DNA of 64,000 nucleotides, taken from the NCBI GenBank assembly GCA_905147135.1, contig LR990060.1:14090001-14154000 (forward strand), read 5' to 3'. The DNA is from Blastobasis lacticolella (lineage: Eukaryota > Arthropoda > Insecta > Lepidoptera > Blastobasidae). A program made the translations under genes and the position numbers. This document shows positions 9,693-24,600 of this stretch, in pieces (position 1 is the first letter of the stretch; every line of letters begins with the position of its first letter). The notes under the pieces were generated by a model. It did no database searches and was not told the DNA's origin. It worked only from the letters and a program-made list of their open reading frames with translations.

Positions 9693-12600
9693 GTAAGAAA
9701 TTATAATTATTTTTTATTTATTAATTTGTTTATTTGCATGCCACATGGTAATATAATGGCAGTAAAACTTAAGACGAACAAGCATGTAGCACCCCGTAGG
9801 GGCGCCGCAAATTATGAGGCTTTCTAATGGTGTTAGTTGTTTAGTTTGTTTCTGGAATTACATTTTATTCTAAGTTAGTTGTTAGTTTTTTAAATACAAT
9901 ATTCTAATTATTCCATTTCTAAGCCCAGTATTAGAGTAAACTATGTAATACGGCAGACAAACAGGCGTGCACCTGATGGAAAGTGGTCAGCTCCGCCTTT
10001 TTACATCAGCACACCATGGGCGCTACCAATGCGTTGCCTGACTCTAAGGAGATGTCTAATACACCTCTTGAACGATCCCATGTCGTAGTCCAAAGGAAAC
10101 ACTGTGGCTGGGAGCTCATTCCACATCCGAATCGTACTAGAGAGAAACGTTTATATATTTATTTATTCAACTAGCTATTGCACGCGATTTCGTCTGCGTA
10201 AAATTCAGTTATAACGTTCCCGTGGAAACCGCATTGAATTTCGGGATAAATTATAGCCTATGTGTTATTCTGCGCTTAGCTATATGTATAACAGCCAAAA
10301 ATTCATGATAATACGTTTAATAGTTATTGTATCAAGTCTCCATCCATATTTACAAACTTGTAGGATAAGATTATTGTTTATCTGTGTTAACGAATCATAC
10401 ACTCACTGGCAAAATTATATGCACATCTGATAATTTTCCATTTAGGTATGCTTATACATTTCTAGCGTTTTTATTTTTATTTTTATTGTTTTTTATTCAA
10501 CATACTCTGACGTAATATAAAGATAACGTATCTAAGTAACGAAAAAATAATAGTACCTACTGTGCGCGCGCGAGTTCATGTCCAACGGTACTATTTTTTA
10601 TTCGTTTTTTACTCCTATACATTTACTTTATATTACGTACTTTATACTCTCTACTTTAGATACCTGAAAAAATCGTGATGAATATATAAAAACCGTTTTT
10701 GTTCACTTCTATATATTGTATGAAAAATCCGTGTATGTATACGTGTTCGGAGTTTCTAAGATGGATAGAATTAGTAACGAGGTTATACGTCAGAGAACGA
10801 ACGGCGAGTCGAACGCGATAGCTAAAGGCTTACGGCGTGAGGATACCGAAGATCAGACAAAGTGGAGAAATCAAAGCAGGAACGCTTTCCTGCCAACGGC
10901 AGCAGCCGGGATTGACCGCTCGGATGATAATGATGACGTCAGAGAACGTACGTCATTGATATCGTGCGTATCGGTGCGCTGAAGTGGAAAGGGGGGCGGG
11001 CTCATGTCGCTAGACGAAGTGACGGTCGATGGAGCCGACTCGTGTCGGAGTGGAGACCGCGCCTCGGAATGTCGGACGCTCTGTGACACGGTATCAAAGC
11101 TAATGAAATTTTGTATACATGATCTAGAAACTAGTATCTAGGTATCCTTGTAGGTCGTCAAATTTTCATTATAACAAATTGTTACAAAGTTATACAGGAT
11201 TGTAAATTTGTATGGAAATCTTCAATCCCGTGTAACTTTGTTTGTGATCAAACAAAGTTTTATGCAAACACAGTTTGATCATATAACATGTCGCTAGACG
11301 AAGTGACGGTCGATGGAGCCGACTCGTGTCGGAGTTGAGACCGCGCCTCGGAATGTCGGACGCCTTGTGACACGATAGGCCGATAACCTTACGGCAAGTT
11401 TCCTTCGAGCGCGCTCCAGCGAGCTCCATACAAACGTAATTTTATCATATTTTTAATATTACGCTATCAAAATCAATGAAATTTTGTATATCTACGTAAT
11501 CATTACTAGGGGGCCCACTGAAAACCAGCGTCACGGCAACTGTCGTGGCATCTGCTGAGTGTGGCCCCATTGCACTCTCCACATGGCACAGGTAACGAGA
11601 TTAGAGTATCTTTTTTTAATTTTCTATTTTCGTTTATTATTCTCTGTTTTGTAATTTTTTAAAATTTAATTTTAAGAATTTTGTGCTGTGTATTTGAGTG
11701 TTATAAATGTGTTTTACTTTACTTTAATCTAGAACCCGTAAAATATGTATTCAACGTAACACAGGATTTAAATTTTGTATGGAAATCTTAAATCTCATAT
11801 AATCTGTACATAGTATAAAGTCTGTCCCTACGCTTAGTTCTTTTAAACTACGCTACGGTATTTAATGAGGTTTTCAGACAAAGAGACTTCTCGGGCTTTC
11901 TAGACCCTCAAAATGACGAAGTAAATTGAAATGACCGTGTTCGGGCGAATCGGTCGCGTTTAAACCATAAGATCTATGGGATATTGACATAATATACATT
12001 AGCCTATCATCATAGAATCATCATAGAATATTGACAAATGTATCAATGCAATGTAATCATATTTAAATGTACCTGTGGGTTTCTTGCCGTTTCTTTTTCC
12101 CACAGATGGTCATTTTCCTAACTGAAGCGGCATACTGACAGACAGACGACATTCTTTTTACTTATTTGTTCCGAGTTTAGGGGGCGACGCGGGTAGGCCG
12201 GCTGGTGCGTGCGGGTGTGAGCGCCGGCGGGCTGGCTGGGGCCGGGCGCGCGCCGCACATGATTCGCCGGCGGTTATGTGCGTGGCGCGTATCGGTGCCC
12301 GGTGTCTCGCCGGAGTAAGCCCTCGCGCGCGCTGATCGGTCTGCATGCGTCGCCCCCTACCTGGATGAGCTCGCTTAACTTCCCTTTGTTTTCCGTTAGA
12401 TTTTTGACTTTTTCATTTTCATTTTCATTTTCATTTTCATTATCGCTGTAATGGCTTTGTGGTTGTGATGACATCTATTGAAACGATTATTTAATTTGAC
12501 ATTTAAAAATATTTTTTGACATTTTATGGTAAGTAATTGATTACATTGAATCCATAATTTTTAAACAATTTTAATTTGACTTTATTATGTATCATTTGAC

Positions 12601-15600
12601 ATTGCTATTATTATAACTAGAATCTTTTAATTGGACATGCCAATTATTGTTAATTTGTAATTTAATTATTTCAAATGTATTTTGATTGTTGAAATTAACT
12701 ATTGTTAATTTTATATCATTTATTATTATTATTATAACGATGTATGTAATATACTATAAATAAATATAAAATATCACCTCCCACTACTGAATGTAAGTCA
12801 CCTAAAGTGCACAATTTTTCCCGGTCTTGGGCAATCAGTATCTACCCCTCTATCCCCTACCTGGATGAGCTCGTTTAACTTCCCTTTGATTTCCGTTAGA
12901 TTTTTGACTTTTGAAAAGTGATTATATAACGTAATCCTAATTCAATAAATACTTTTTCATTTTCATTTTTCATTTTCATTTTTCATTTTTCATTTTCCAT
13001 CCACCGCCCGCCACCTTCTTAAGAGGAGTCTTCCCCTACGGCGCTCCATACAAACATAGCTTGATGATATTTTCAATACTTGTAGACCCGGCGCGACTTC
13101 GTTCGCGTACACCTACTTGATCCCTACCTATACTTTTGTCTTACTTATAAATCTTCCTCTTGAGTCACTCTATCTATTGTTGAAAACCGCATTAAGAACC
13201 GTTTCTTAGTTTCAAAGATCTAAGCGCACTTAGATACATACATCGATGCATAGGGACAGACGGCGGGAAGCGACTTTGTTTTACGCAATGTATAGATAAG
13301 GATATTTTTTGTTAACTCATTTCGTTATATTATCAGACTGTGTACCTATACATGGAATTATAATCTTGTTCGTCACATTATTCATGAACTAACAGTATTT
13401 GTGCATTATATCTGTCCTGTATATCTAAATACAAGACTGTCTTAGTGCATTCCTGAAATATTTACATGACAGAAATAAATTTAATAATGCTAATACTAAA
13501 TTATAATATAACATTTACCAATAAAAAGCTTGCCCCAAGTCCCTTGTTAAAGGAATTGCTCCCAAAAGGTAGGCCGTATGTTAGCTTACCATTATTGGTT
13601 TTTGTACCTACTTGTTTGTAACCTATTAAGATAAATAAATAGTAATAAATAATAAATATTCGTTTTATATATGCGACGCAACCTGCGTCGGCGCGCGCAT
13701 TTAAAATTCATACAATTTTAACTTGACAGTATAATCCGCGCCTTAGTGTTGCACCTAATATATAGAATAGAATAGAAATATTTTATTCGGCACTCCATAC
13801 ATACACATACAACTTATAAGTAACATAAAAAGAGACTTATTGGAAAAGCACAAAATATAAATTAATATCGACGAATATTTATTTTATTTTATTTACTTAA
13901 GGAAAGCCAACAGCAGTTATTACAATAAAAACGATAATAGCATTACACTAACTACGGATTACAGACGAAGAAAACCGCATGTGGATGCTGCTGTAAAGCA
14001 AAAAGATGGCTCAGCATAGTCTTGCTTGGGAGAGCAACACACTGATATTCTACCAAAACCCGCAAAGAAGGTCAAGAAGTCAATAACCCAGAAAAAGTCA
14101 TTGGTACATGGTGGCGCTGAGGATCGAACTCGGTACCTTCTTACTTAGGAGGCAGACTCGTTAGCCATAAGCCATCGACGCTATCAAAAGTGCATAAAGA
14201 CACCAGTCTTATAATAATACTAATACAATCTTACAATACATTATAATAATACAATCTCATAATACAAGCTTTGCTTAGTTTGGGGCTAGATGGCGCTGTG
14301 TGAATTTGTCCACGAATATTTATTTTATTTTATTGATTTATGCAGAAAAAGATACCAATCTTATACCTATCAATGTTTTTGCTAAGAACATTCATCTAGG
14401 CGCTTAGTGACAATCGGAAAGGTCAGGTAAAGAGTAGGTACTCAAAACCGACGGGCATGTATGAAAGGTCGATGAATGTGGAAGAAGCGAAAGTTTTATC
14501 AGGACTGAAGCAAGTGGAACGATGTGGTCTCTGTTACATATTTATTTCATCATATCAGCCAGTAGACGCCCCCTGCTGGGCATAGGCCTCCCCCAGAGAT
14601 CTCCACAAAGACCGGTCCTGTGCTTTCCGCATCCAGCTGGTACCTGCGATCCTTACAAGGTCGTCGGTCCATCTTGTAGGAGGCCTACCCACGCTGCGTC
14701 TACCGGTACGTGGTCACCACTCGAGAACTTTACTGCCCCACCGGCCATCTGTTCTTCGAGCTATGTGCTATGTGCATTTGATTCCAAATATATATATGTG
14801 CTATATATGTATATATTTGGAATCAAATGCGTATCACTGTGGTCGTGCATGTGGTGGTTCGGATAGGTATATATGTGGATACATGTGCGAATAATCGGTC
14901 ATACGACTGTTAATTAGTTTTTCTTTTTTGTTTGTTACCCAAAATTATTATTTTAATATGTGGATAACGTGGCTAGTTTTACAATAACTAAAATATTTTT
15001 GTAATTTATTTTGATCTACATATATTGTACAACTGTTTGTTGTTCCTAATAAAACAAAATAAAAATAAAATAAAATGTGCCCTGCCCACTGCCACTTCAG
15101 TCTGGCAATCCTTAGAGCTATGTCGGTTTATATTTATTTATTTAAAACTTCATGCACATTACATTACATATCTATTCGTGTCGATATATCCATAGACTGC
15201 GGTGACTGCTTACCATCAGGCAGGCCGTAAGTTTGTGTGCCACCTTTGTGGTATGAACAAAATGACATCTTTGTCAAAAACAAAGAAAGTTTGAGTTGTT
15301 CCAGTTTTTATTCAAAATAGGACTCCAATTATAATTCTTTAATAATGGCGCTACTATCAACCGCTACTCGAATTATTGAAACGGTCGCCGGTCGTGCCCA
15401 ATGGACGTGAACTCGCGCGCGTACAGTAGGGGAACCTATATATCTATTATAATTTTACATTTTAGTAGGAAGTATTACATTATTTAAGACAGGTATAGGC
15501 TCGTTTCTTGAAGGTTTCAATGTCGGAAATCCTGCTGCAGGATGCTCTTTCCAAAGCGTGGCCGCACGAGGCAGAAAGTTTCGTGAAAATCGTACGGTGG

Positions 15601-18600
15601 TCACCCGCCACTCATCCAGACGCGAATATTAGACGAGGTATCCCACGAAAGGGGAGATATTGCCATAATCTTCACGCTTAGCAGGTGAAATAGAAATCAT
15701 CATCATCACAGACCATAAACAGTCCACTGCAGGACTAAGGGCCTCTCCCACGAAAAGGGAGGTTATTGCCGTAATCTTCACGCTTGGCAGGCGGGTCGGA
15801 GATCGCAGTATTATAAATATAACAATGGAAAACACTGCCATTTGCTGCCCATTTTCCAGCCTACTGAGACTTAGATTGATTCCTCTAAATATTAGTCGCC
15901 TTGTACGACACCCACGAGTGTAAGGGGTTGGTGCTATTCTACTCTGCCGGACACCATACGGCCAACGGCCATATTGACCTCGGCTGTTGGTACAACCAAT
16001 GTTCTGTCATCATCATCATCATCAGAAATAGAAATCGCAGTGTTTAAAATATAACTATGGAAAACGCTGCAGTCCATTTTCCAGCAAACGGAGACTAGAT
16101 CTTTTGGTTCGAAAACATGAGTCGCCATTTACTACACCCACGAGTGTAAGGGGTTGGTGCTATTCTACTCTGCTCAGCAACAGTTAGTGTACGAATAGTC
16201 TAGTCTGTTTCTGATAAAGCTGTCGAACTAGTGTATCTACCTGTGGAGTGTTTATGTCGACTACTAGGCCAAAAGATAACGTACACGAGTTGCTCATTAG
16301 CCACTGCATTAGATAATTTCTGTACTTAGGATAGCGTTTTTAACACAGAATCAAATGCTTTGTTTGCATTTTATCTATCTATAGCGATGACCAACGGTGA
16401 TAGTAATAATCATGCTATCACGAGCTTTTAAACATGCAAGGGCAGCCCTTGGTTAGATGTTACTCTGTATTTTCCCTCAAAGTTTCATGTAAACAATAAA
16501 CTGAAAAATAATAGGTGTCTGAACCTGCCGGTATCAGGAAAGAGGCCCCGTGGGCGACCCAAGAAGCGATGGATTGACATCGCTGAGTCGAGTCGAGTAT
16601 TATATGAGAACTTAATGTATGTTCATAAAAATTTACACTTATTTAAGAAGAATAGTGATGTTCATAATATTAATACGAGAAATAAAGATAAGCTTGTTGC
16701 TGGTGCTTGTCGTCTAGCCAAAGTCCACAAATCATTTATGGGTTAATGTGTACGCTTTTATAATAAGGTTCCAACAGATATTCAGAATTTACCATTGAAT
16801 AAATTTAAAGTCGCTATAAAAAACAAATTATGTCAAAAAAGTTATTATAGTATATCTGAATATGTAAATGACAAAAGTCCATGGGACTGAACTGCTGTTC
16901 TATACAGGTATTTACTTTTAAGATAGTATATAGGACAAATAATGTATTAGTACATAAGACATGTTTTAAAAAAAAAGAATTAACGTAGGCTCTGTGGGTT
17001 TCTTGCCGTTTCTTTCCCCCACGGAGAACCACCTTGGAAGCGGCGTTAATTTTCCTTCCTCTCCCACACATGGTGTCTCCTGTCTGCGCTAGGGTAGGGG
17101 TAGGGTAGTAGTTAGAGTAGGGGTAGGGTAGGGTAGGAGTAAGATAGCGGTAAGGTAGTATAGGGTGGGGTAGGGGTAAGATAGTGGTAGGGTAGGGGTA
17201 AGGTAGTGGTAGGGTAGGGTTAAGGCAATGGTAGGATAGGGTAGGGGTAAGGTAGCGATAGGGTAGGGATAGGATAGAGTAGGGTGGGAGCGACTACCTA
17301 TCACATGCAGCATTTGTGATGCACGCTCACTTAAAAGTCTGTCTGGCGGTGGCGTGGGGGCCGGGTCGCTCTTTCCCCTTAAATATGGTTGAATTGGACG
17401 ATGGCTGGGCCCTGCGTTATACTCGTGAACGGGTGCTGCCTTGGTGGACTGGCTTACTCTTGCTGTAGTTTTAGGTAGTTTTTCTTAATTATACTAGACA
17501 TACCTATATAATATAATATAGCGTTCCGGCTCTGCCTGGCATTGTCGAGCACGGTTCGGTCGTGGTTGGCGAGGGATACGTTTATCTACGGCCATAGGGC
17601 GGTCAGCGTGTCACTGTGTGTTTCCTTCCTACTTTCTTACCCCCCTCCTTTTTGACGATTGAAAGAGATATTTAATGTCCTAATCAATAAAGAAATTTTG
17701 AATTTTTTTTTTTTAATTGAGTGCTAGAGCCAACGGCTTACGACGAGAGGATGCCGAAGACCAGGCTAAGTGGAGAAGATTGAGTAGGAAAGCGGACCCT
17801 GACAGAGGCCGGGATGAGGACTAGGACGATGATGATGAATAAATAAATAAATGTATTGGCGAAACGAGGTTCACCAAGGTCTTCCGCTGAGGATACTGAG
17901 ACTGCTCGCACAGTGCTCCATGGGGTGGGGATTTGGGGAACCGTGGCTTTGGCAGTGGAGTGGCATTTGCCTTTTGCTGCCAGAGCGACGTGTTATAGAG
18001 GTAGGCAACGCATTAGCGATACTCTTGGTGTTGCTAATGTCTATAGTCAGTGGTGACCACTTTCCATCAGGTGGCCCGCTTGCCTGTTTGCCTACCGTAT
18101 GACATAAAAAAAAAAAAGTTTCAATCAATCAATTTATTTTTTTGATATTTATATAATGTACAGGTAGACCTCGTCTAATCTAAAATGACGCGCCCCACTA
18201 TCGCATTAACGCACACAAGCAAGTTTGAAATATGGACGCAATACATATAAAAATGCCGTTGTAATTGGTCATTCAGTTGCCGGTAAAATTCAAACGTAGG
18301 AGCACGCGTCGTTCATTGGCTCCCACACAGATGAAGTGTCGTTATCAGTATTTGCACTCACACATCGAAATCAACTAACTAAGTAGTGGGGCGCGTCATT
18401 TTAGACTAGACGAGCTAAATTAGTTAGCCCAGTAGGTGTATTCAACCCTATATGGCATGCAAATTAACATTTACCATTTTTTCCAACCAGCTTTTGTAAT
18501 AGATTTTTATGTTTAACAAATTCAAACGCCTTACTCAGGCGTTGTGCAGGTTTCATGGGTATGAATTCAAGTACAAATATACTACGGGTATTATATTGTT

Positions 18601-21600
18601 TACATTTTCTGTAACAAATCCAAACTACGTCAAAACTAGCTAAAGTACCAACCTTTACAAAATCCGAACTGAGACGAATTTAAATTTTTATGCTTTGTTA
18701 GGAATTCACTTAGTTCGGTATATATGGCCTTTAAAAATATATTAGACATCGTTGAAACTTTGGTTTCAATCCATATCGCCTTTTTAAAATAATGGTTTGA
18801 CTGTAAATAACTTCAACTGCTCCGAAAATTCACCTTGTACAAAACTAAGATTTACGATAAGAGCAAGAAGGTGACAATGAAAGAAGAAAACCATTTTAAA
18901 ATTTTACTATAATTCCATCATAACCACTTGTTTTAAAAATTGTTAGTGAATTTATAATTTTGTGCCTGATTTGGGACGCTACTTGCGTCAGCACTGTTGC
19001 CGCCAGTCACCTGAGTCGCACCGTCCACTCTCCATCGGCCGCTGCCGAGGACGCTTGTTCTAAAAAGAGGCTCAAGTACGCTTTCTTAGAGCAGCACTAC
19101 CATTTTGTGCCGGTGGCCTGGAGACTTTGGGCTGTTGAAGTGCAGAGGCTAAGAGCTGTGTTAAGGAAATAGGCCGTAGGCTCAGGGACATCACAGGTCG
19201 TTCTTGGTGCAGAGGTTGGCCATTGCGATTCAACGTGGTAATGTGGTGAGCGTGATGGGCACCTTTGCGCCGAAAGTGGTCACGGGTGGGTTATTTTATT
19301 TTTATTTTATAAATTTTAGGAAGACCAACGACTTATCTGGCGGACAGAGTTATTTGTTAATTTAGTATTAAGCTTAGAGAATTAAATAATTAGGATGTTT
19401 GAATTGATATTATGTATTAAATTCTTTGATATTATCAGCTAGATTTAGTAGATAATACCTATTAATTAATGGTTTACAAAATACACTTATGATATTATTT
19501 TATTGATCTCTGACCCAGGTTTGATTTCAGGAATATTGTATCAGTGTTATAATTTAATTTATAGTTGTTATTATTCGAATTTATGTCATTAGTATTAGTA
19601 TTATAACCGTCTGTTAAGTCTGTAAAATAATTATTAAAAATGTCACTAATTGCTGTAGTACCTAACCAAATAGGTTTTGTCTTTATACTTGATTATTTTA
19701 ATGTCATTGTTATTTGTTGTATTGTATAAATTACTAGAAATTAAGAGCATCGGTGGCCGAGCGGTTTAGAGTATGGAACTCGTAAGCCAGAGGTCCCGGG
19801 TTCGAATCCCGCTCCGGCCATGTACCAACTGTTTTCTGAGTTATGTACATTAGTTGAATACTAACCGATGCTCTTACGGTAAGGGAAAACATCGTAATGA
19901 AACCTGCACATTCAGGCGACTGGATGTGTAACCATGATCCAATCTGGTCAGGGTCCCCTTGTAGCAGGATCACGGAGGTCAGATGGCAGTCGCTCCACTG
20001 TAATAACCTGACCTGCCGAATCCTGGATCATGGTCAAGGTGGACCCCGGGCCCTCGTGCGCGAGAGCACAACCGGGACATTAATGCCAAGATGTTTATTA
20101 TTTTTATTTACTAGAAATTTGTTTCCAGCTTTGCATTTATTTTTTTGCTTTGTATGCTTAGAGTTATTAATCTTTTGTGATGAGTAAATACATTTTTCAA
20201 TGTGTTATTCTACTGTACTTTTTATATTTGAGCGAATTGTGTTTAGACGATGCTGATTGATTAGACTCAAAATATGAAACGGTCATCCAGTTCCTAAACT
20301 CTCCGTTTCTTTACTTTGGTCTTGCCGCAAGCACGCTGCCACTAGATCAGCGCCATCTCTCGTAGACCAGTAGTACTAACACCACGTTCAACCTTTCCAG
20401 AGGGCATCCGCATCCGCATCCCCCAGCCACGCCCCTCCCCCCGGAAGCCACCCCGCGCATGCGCACGCGGCCCATTGCGGCTGTGTCGGTTGCTGGCACT
20501 CGCAATACTGTTACCATGCATGTTTGTACTGGTGCCGCTGTATCTCAGGTCAGTAGAGTGCTAAAAAGTTATTTGACCTGGTGACCCAAGCTACATTTTG
20601 AACAGTCATGTAAATTTCAACAACAGGGACGCTGTCACCGGGTCAGATAAGTTGGTTGCACTACGTATAATATGTTCATACAGCATGACTTGTCATTCGT
20701 TTGTCAGTGTCTATCAAAGATATTGGAAAGTTAGCTACTTTTATGGCTGAGTAGAGTGGTCCTCTTGAGTAAAATGCGTGCCAAACGTCAGCTTGGTGAT
20801 CAATTTGGTTGTCAAAGACACATTTGTAAACAAACGATTTCAATTTATTGCCTAATGACAGGCAAATTTTTTTTTGTTTTTTGGTGTCTATGGTCACCAA
20901 ATTTCACATTTGAAAGCGACGGTAGCGACAAATGTCAGTTCACAGAAAAGTTGTTTGGTCCGTACCTATAGCGAATTTAAATTCAGCAAGACAGACCTTG
21001 AAAAGTCTTCACAATTCATTAGCAGTTCATTTTCCAATAATTCTCCCACTTGTGATACGAAGAGTCAGCGCCAGATAAGTTTCCTTTCGTATTTATGTTG
21101 TAAGTTATTCTTGTTGGTTGTCTGTCAAAATTAGTTCCTTTGTCAGCCGCGAGCAAAGTTATCTGGCACGTCTGGCGCCCACTCTAAGTCTCTCCATTCT
21201 TGTCCATTAAATTAGTATTTTTTCACTCACCACACTTTAATTTTTTAATCATGATTTTCGGCTTTCCATTATTATCTTTGCATTCATAACCCGGTTGTGC
21301 TCTCGCGCACGAGGGCTTTGTGTCCAAATCATGGCCCAGGATTTGGCACATGAGATAATTATAGTGGAGCGACTGTAATCCTTTTGACAGGGGAACCTGA
21401 CCAGATTGGATCATAATTACAAGTTTAGTCGCTTGAATGTGCATGTATCCTATGGTTGGAGGCAAAACGCCTCTCCCCTCTCTCTATCGTTTTTTTCCGT
21501 AAAAAACAGGGCTTATTGCTTTATGTGCTAAATATTGTACTTTTTGTCAGGTACCGAGTCTACTCCGGTCAGATGTATCCAATGAGCATGACCGATATGC

Positions 21601-24600
21601 GGCTTATCGACGGCAAGATTTCGCCTACGTGGTGTCAGGTATGACTATCTTCATCTCAACATGCACTTTCACTCCTACATCAATACATACATTACACACC
21701 ACACACTACTAAATACATTGATTGATTGATTGATTTCTACTTGCGTATTGACTGTGAAGGCGCCGTATGTTATCCTACGTGATCGAGTACAAGAATAATT
21801 AAATTTCTTTTTGTGACAGTTTTGTGGGTCACCTAAAACTCTACTATCGCAAAGTAGAATTTTTCTTGTACTCAATGACGTCGGATAACGCTCCCTATGG
21901 CGCTCTCATAGTCTATTAGCGGCATGCGTGTTTGTGCCCCCGGGAAACGAGATCCGGACGGACGGTTTATCTTTACGCCGTGGATCTTCCAGCAGACTGA
22001 TTCCGTAGCTCTGTTGCCGACTATTCTCTCGCTGTTGCAAGCAAAATCGTTTTATTTATTTATTTATTAGTTCATTTCACAGTTTAACAGCAGTTAATGA
22101 CATGTAAAATATGAATTAAGTAAAGTAAAACACATTTATTACACTCAAACACGCAGCACTAAATTCTTAAAATTCAATTTAAAAAAACTCAGAGACAAAC
22201 AAAAATATACTATAATCTCGTTACCTGTGCCATGTGGAGAGTGCAATGGGGCCACACTCAGCATATGCCACGACAGTTGCCGTGACGCTGGTTTTCATTT
22301 GGTCCCCTATATCAGTTCATTATGAATGAAATGCCAATGACAAAACTGCATTTCATCATCAACATCATCATCATATCAGCCAGAAGACGCCCACTGCTGG
22401 GCATAGGCCTCCCCCAGAGATCTCCACAAAGACCGGTGCTGTGCTTTCCGCATCCAGCTGGTACCTGCGATCCTTACCAGGTCGTCAGTCCACCTTGTAG
22501 GAGGCCTACCCACGCTGCGTCTACCGGTACGTGGTCGCCACATGAGAACTTTACTGCCCCATCGGCCATCTGTTCTTCGAGCTATGTGCCCTGCCCACTG
22601 CCACTTCAGTCTGGCAATCCTTACTGCATTTGCATGGTTGAAATTATTACTTTTGCGATCACGTATCTTCCATTTATACTGGTAAATGAAAACGTTCCGT
22701 AATACATAACGCTTGCACCACAACACTGACTATTTAAATTAGTTGGGTTATCGATTATTCGCCATTATTCGCGGCAACTTCATGTCAGTGTTTTATCGAT
22801 TGAAATCGGTTGCAAGCTGGTTGAAGTTGAAGCTTCTAAATTTCTCGGAGACCGCAAAAAAAACCTTGGTTGCAACATGTTTCATTGCCGTTATATAGTC
22901 GGGCCACAGGTCTCCGCACAAACCGCTTTGCTTCAACTTTTACAATGCGCACGGCTAAGGAACTCGTTCCCTGAGAGTGTGTTCCCCGACCATTACATCT
23001 AGATATCTAAATGGTTAGTCCGAATAGGCTGCTCCTAGACAGGCTTGCTCCATCTTCGGCCGTTTTATGACTAACCATCAGTTGAGATGGTGGTGAAATG
23101 CACAAATTTCTTAAAATCTATACCAGCTATATTTAAATTAGTTGGGTTATCGATTATACGCCATAACTCGCGGCAACTATATGTCAGTGTTTTATCGATT
23201 GAAATCGGTTGCAAGCTGGTTGAAGTTGAAGCTGGGAAATTTCTCGTAGTCCGAAACAAAACATTGGTTGCAACACGTTTCATTGCCGTTATATAGTCGG
23301 GCCACAGGTCTCCGCACAAACCGCTTTGCTTCAACCTTAATAATGCGCACAGCTAAGGAACACGTTCCCTGTGAGTGTGTTCCCCGACCATTACATCTAG
23401 ATACCTAAAAGGTTAGTCCAAATAGGCTGTTCCTAGACAGGCTTGCTCCATCTTCGGCCGTATCATCACTTACTATCAGTTGAGACGGTGGTAAAATGTA
23501 CAAATTTCATAAAATCTATACCAGCTACTGTCAAATGAAATGTTTTTTTTTTTTTTTTTTTTTTTTTGTCATACGGTAGGCAAACAGGCAAGCGGGCCAC
23601 CTGATGGAAAGTGGTCACCACTGCCTATAGACATTAGCAACACCAAGAGTATCGCTAATGCGTTGCCCACCTTTATAACACGTTGCTCTGGCAGCAAAAA
23701 GCAAATGCCACTCCACTGCCAAAGCCACGGTTCCCCAAATCCCCACCCCATGGAGCACTGGAAACCTTACTCACCGGCAGAAACACAATACTATTTAAAA
23801 GAGTATTATTTAGCTGCGATATTCTGTAAGGTGGAGGTACTTCCCCAGTCGGGCGGCTCCAATTCGAACGAGATACCCCGCTATGCCCTACCTCTCTTTA
23901 AATTTGATTTACATCGCACTTATCGTGTTTTTTATTTGATACTAGTGGACGTCGTTCGCATCCTACCCTTACCCTACAGTACCCTACACCTACCCTATAT
24001 CTTCTCTACGCCTCTTTTTTCTTTTCTTGCTTTTATAAGCAAGGTTAATGGTAAGGTTTATACCTTCCTCTTGTAACACTCTTCACTCTTCACTTCTTGT
24101 TTAAAACCGCATTAAAATCCATCCGCAGTTTTAAAGATCTAACCATACATATATACGTACATAGACTTTGTTTTATACTATGGAAATAAATAGATAGATC
24201 ACCAAATAAACGCCAATAAAGCTGCAAAAATGTCATTTAAAGCCGTTTTATGTGTGTCTTGCTTCATCAGACAGGTGACCGGAAATAAGGCCTCAAGCGA
24301 AAGTTAAAACCACAAAGATTGTGGTTGTGCCTTGTTCCTTCTTCGTTGTGTAATGGATGAATCAAACGCTTTCTCCGTAAAAGCAGTAATGCAAATTAAG
24401 TCATAAAAATATTGCCGATAAACACTTCAAGATAGCTTATCAAGCGCTCTATAAATATTTCATATAATTTATCTGTATTGAAAATGTGCCTCGTAATTAT
24501 CTATCTGCCGTAGGCACTTACATTGTTTGTGTTGAAGTTCCCGACAAGATAATGCTCCGAGTGTGCATGAATATCTTCAGAATTAACCTACGATTATTCG

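Noticed and set aside
11003..11375. CRISPR-like direct repeats
   Set aside because: Only two long repeats, eukaryotic context, no regular spacers.
17087..17290. Telomere-like array
   Set aside because: The unit is GGTAGGG/GGGGTA with irregular spacing, not the insect TTAGG repeat.
17087..17313. 74-residue Pro/Tyr/Leu-rich minus-strand frame
   Set aside because: It is translation of the GGTAGGGTA minisatellite.
20756..21134. Overlapping open frames in intron 2
   Set aside because: No domain and no splice borders in phase with exons 2 and 3.
23540..24076. 178-residue open frame
   Set aside because: It begins in a poly-T-derived poly-Phe run and follows retroposon D antisense; a repeat artefact.
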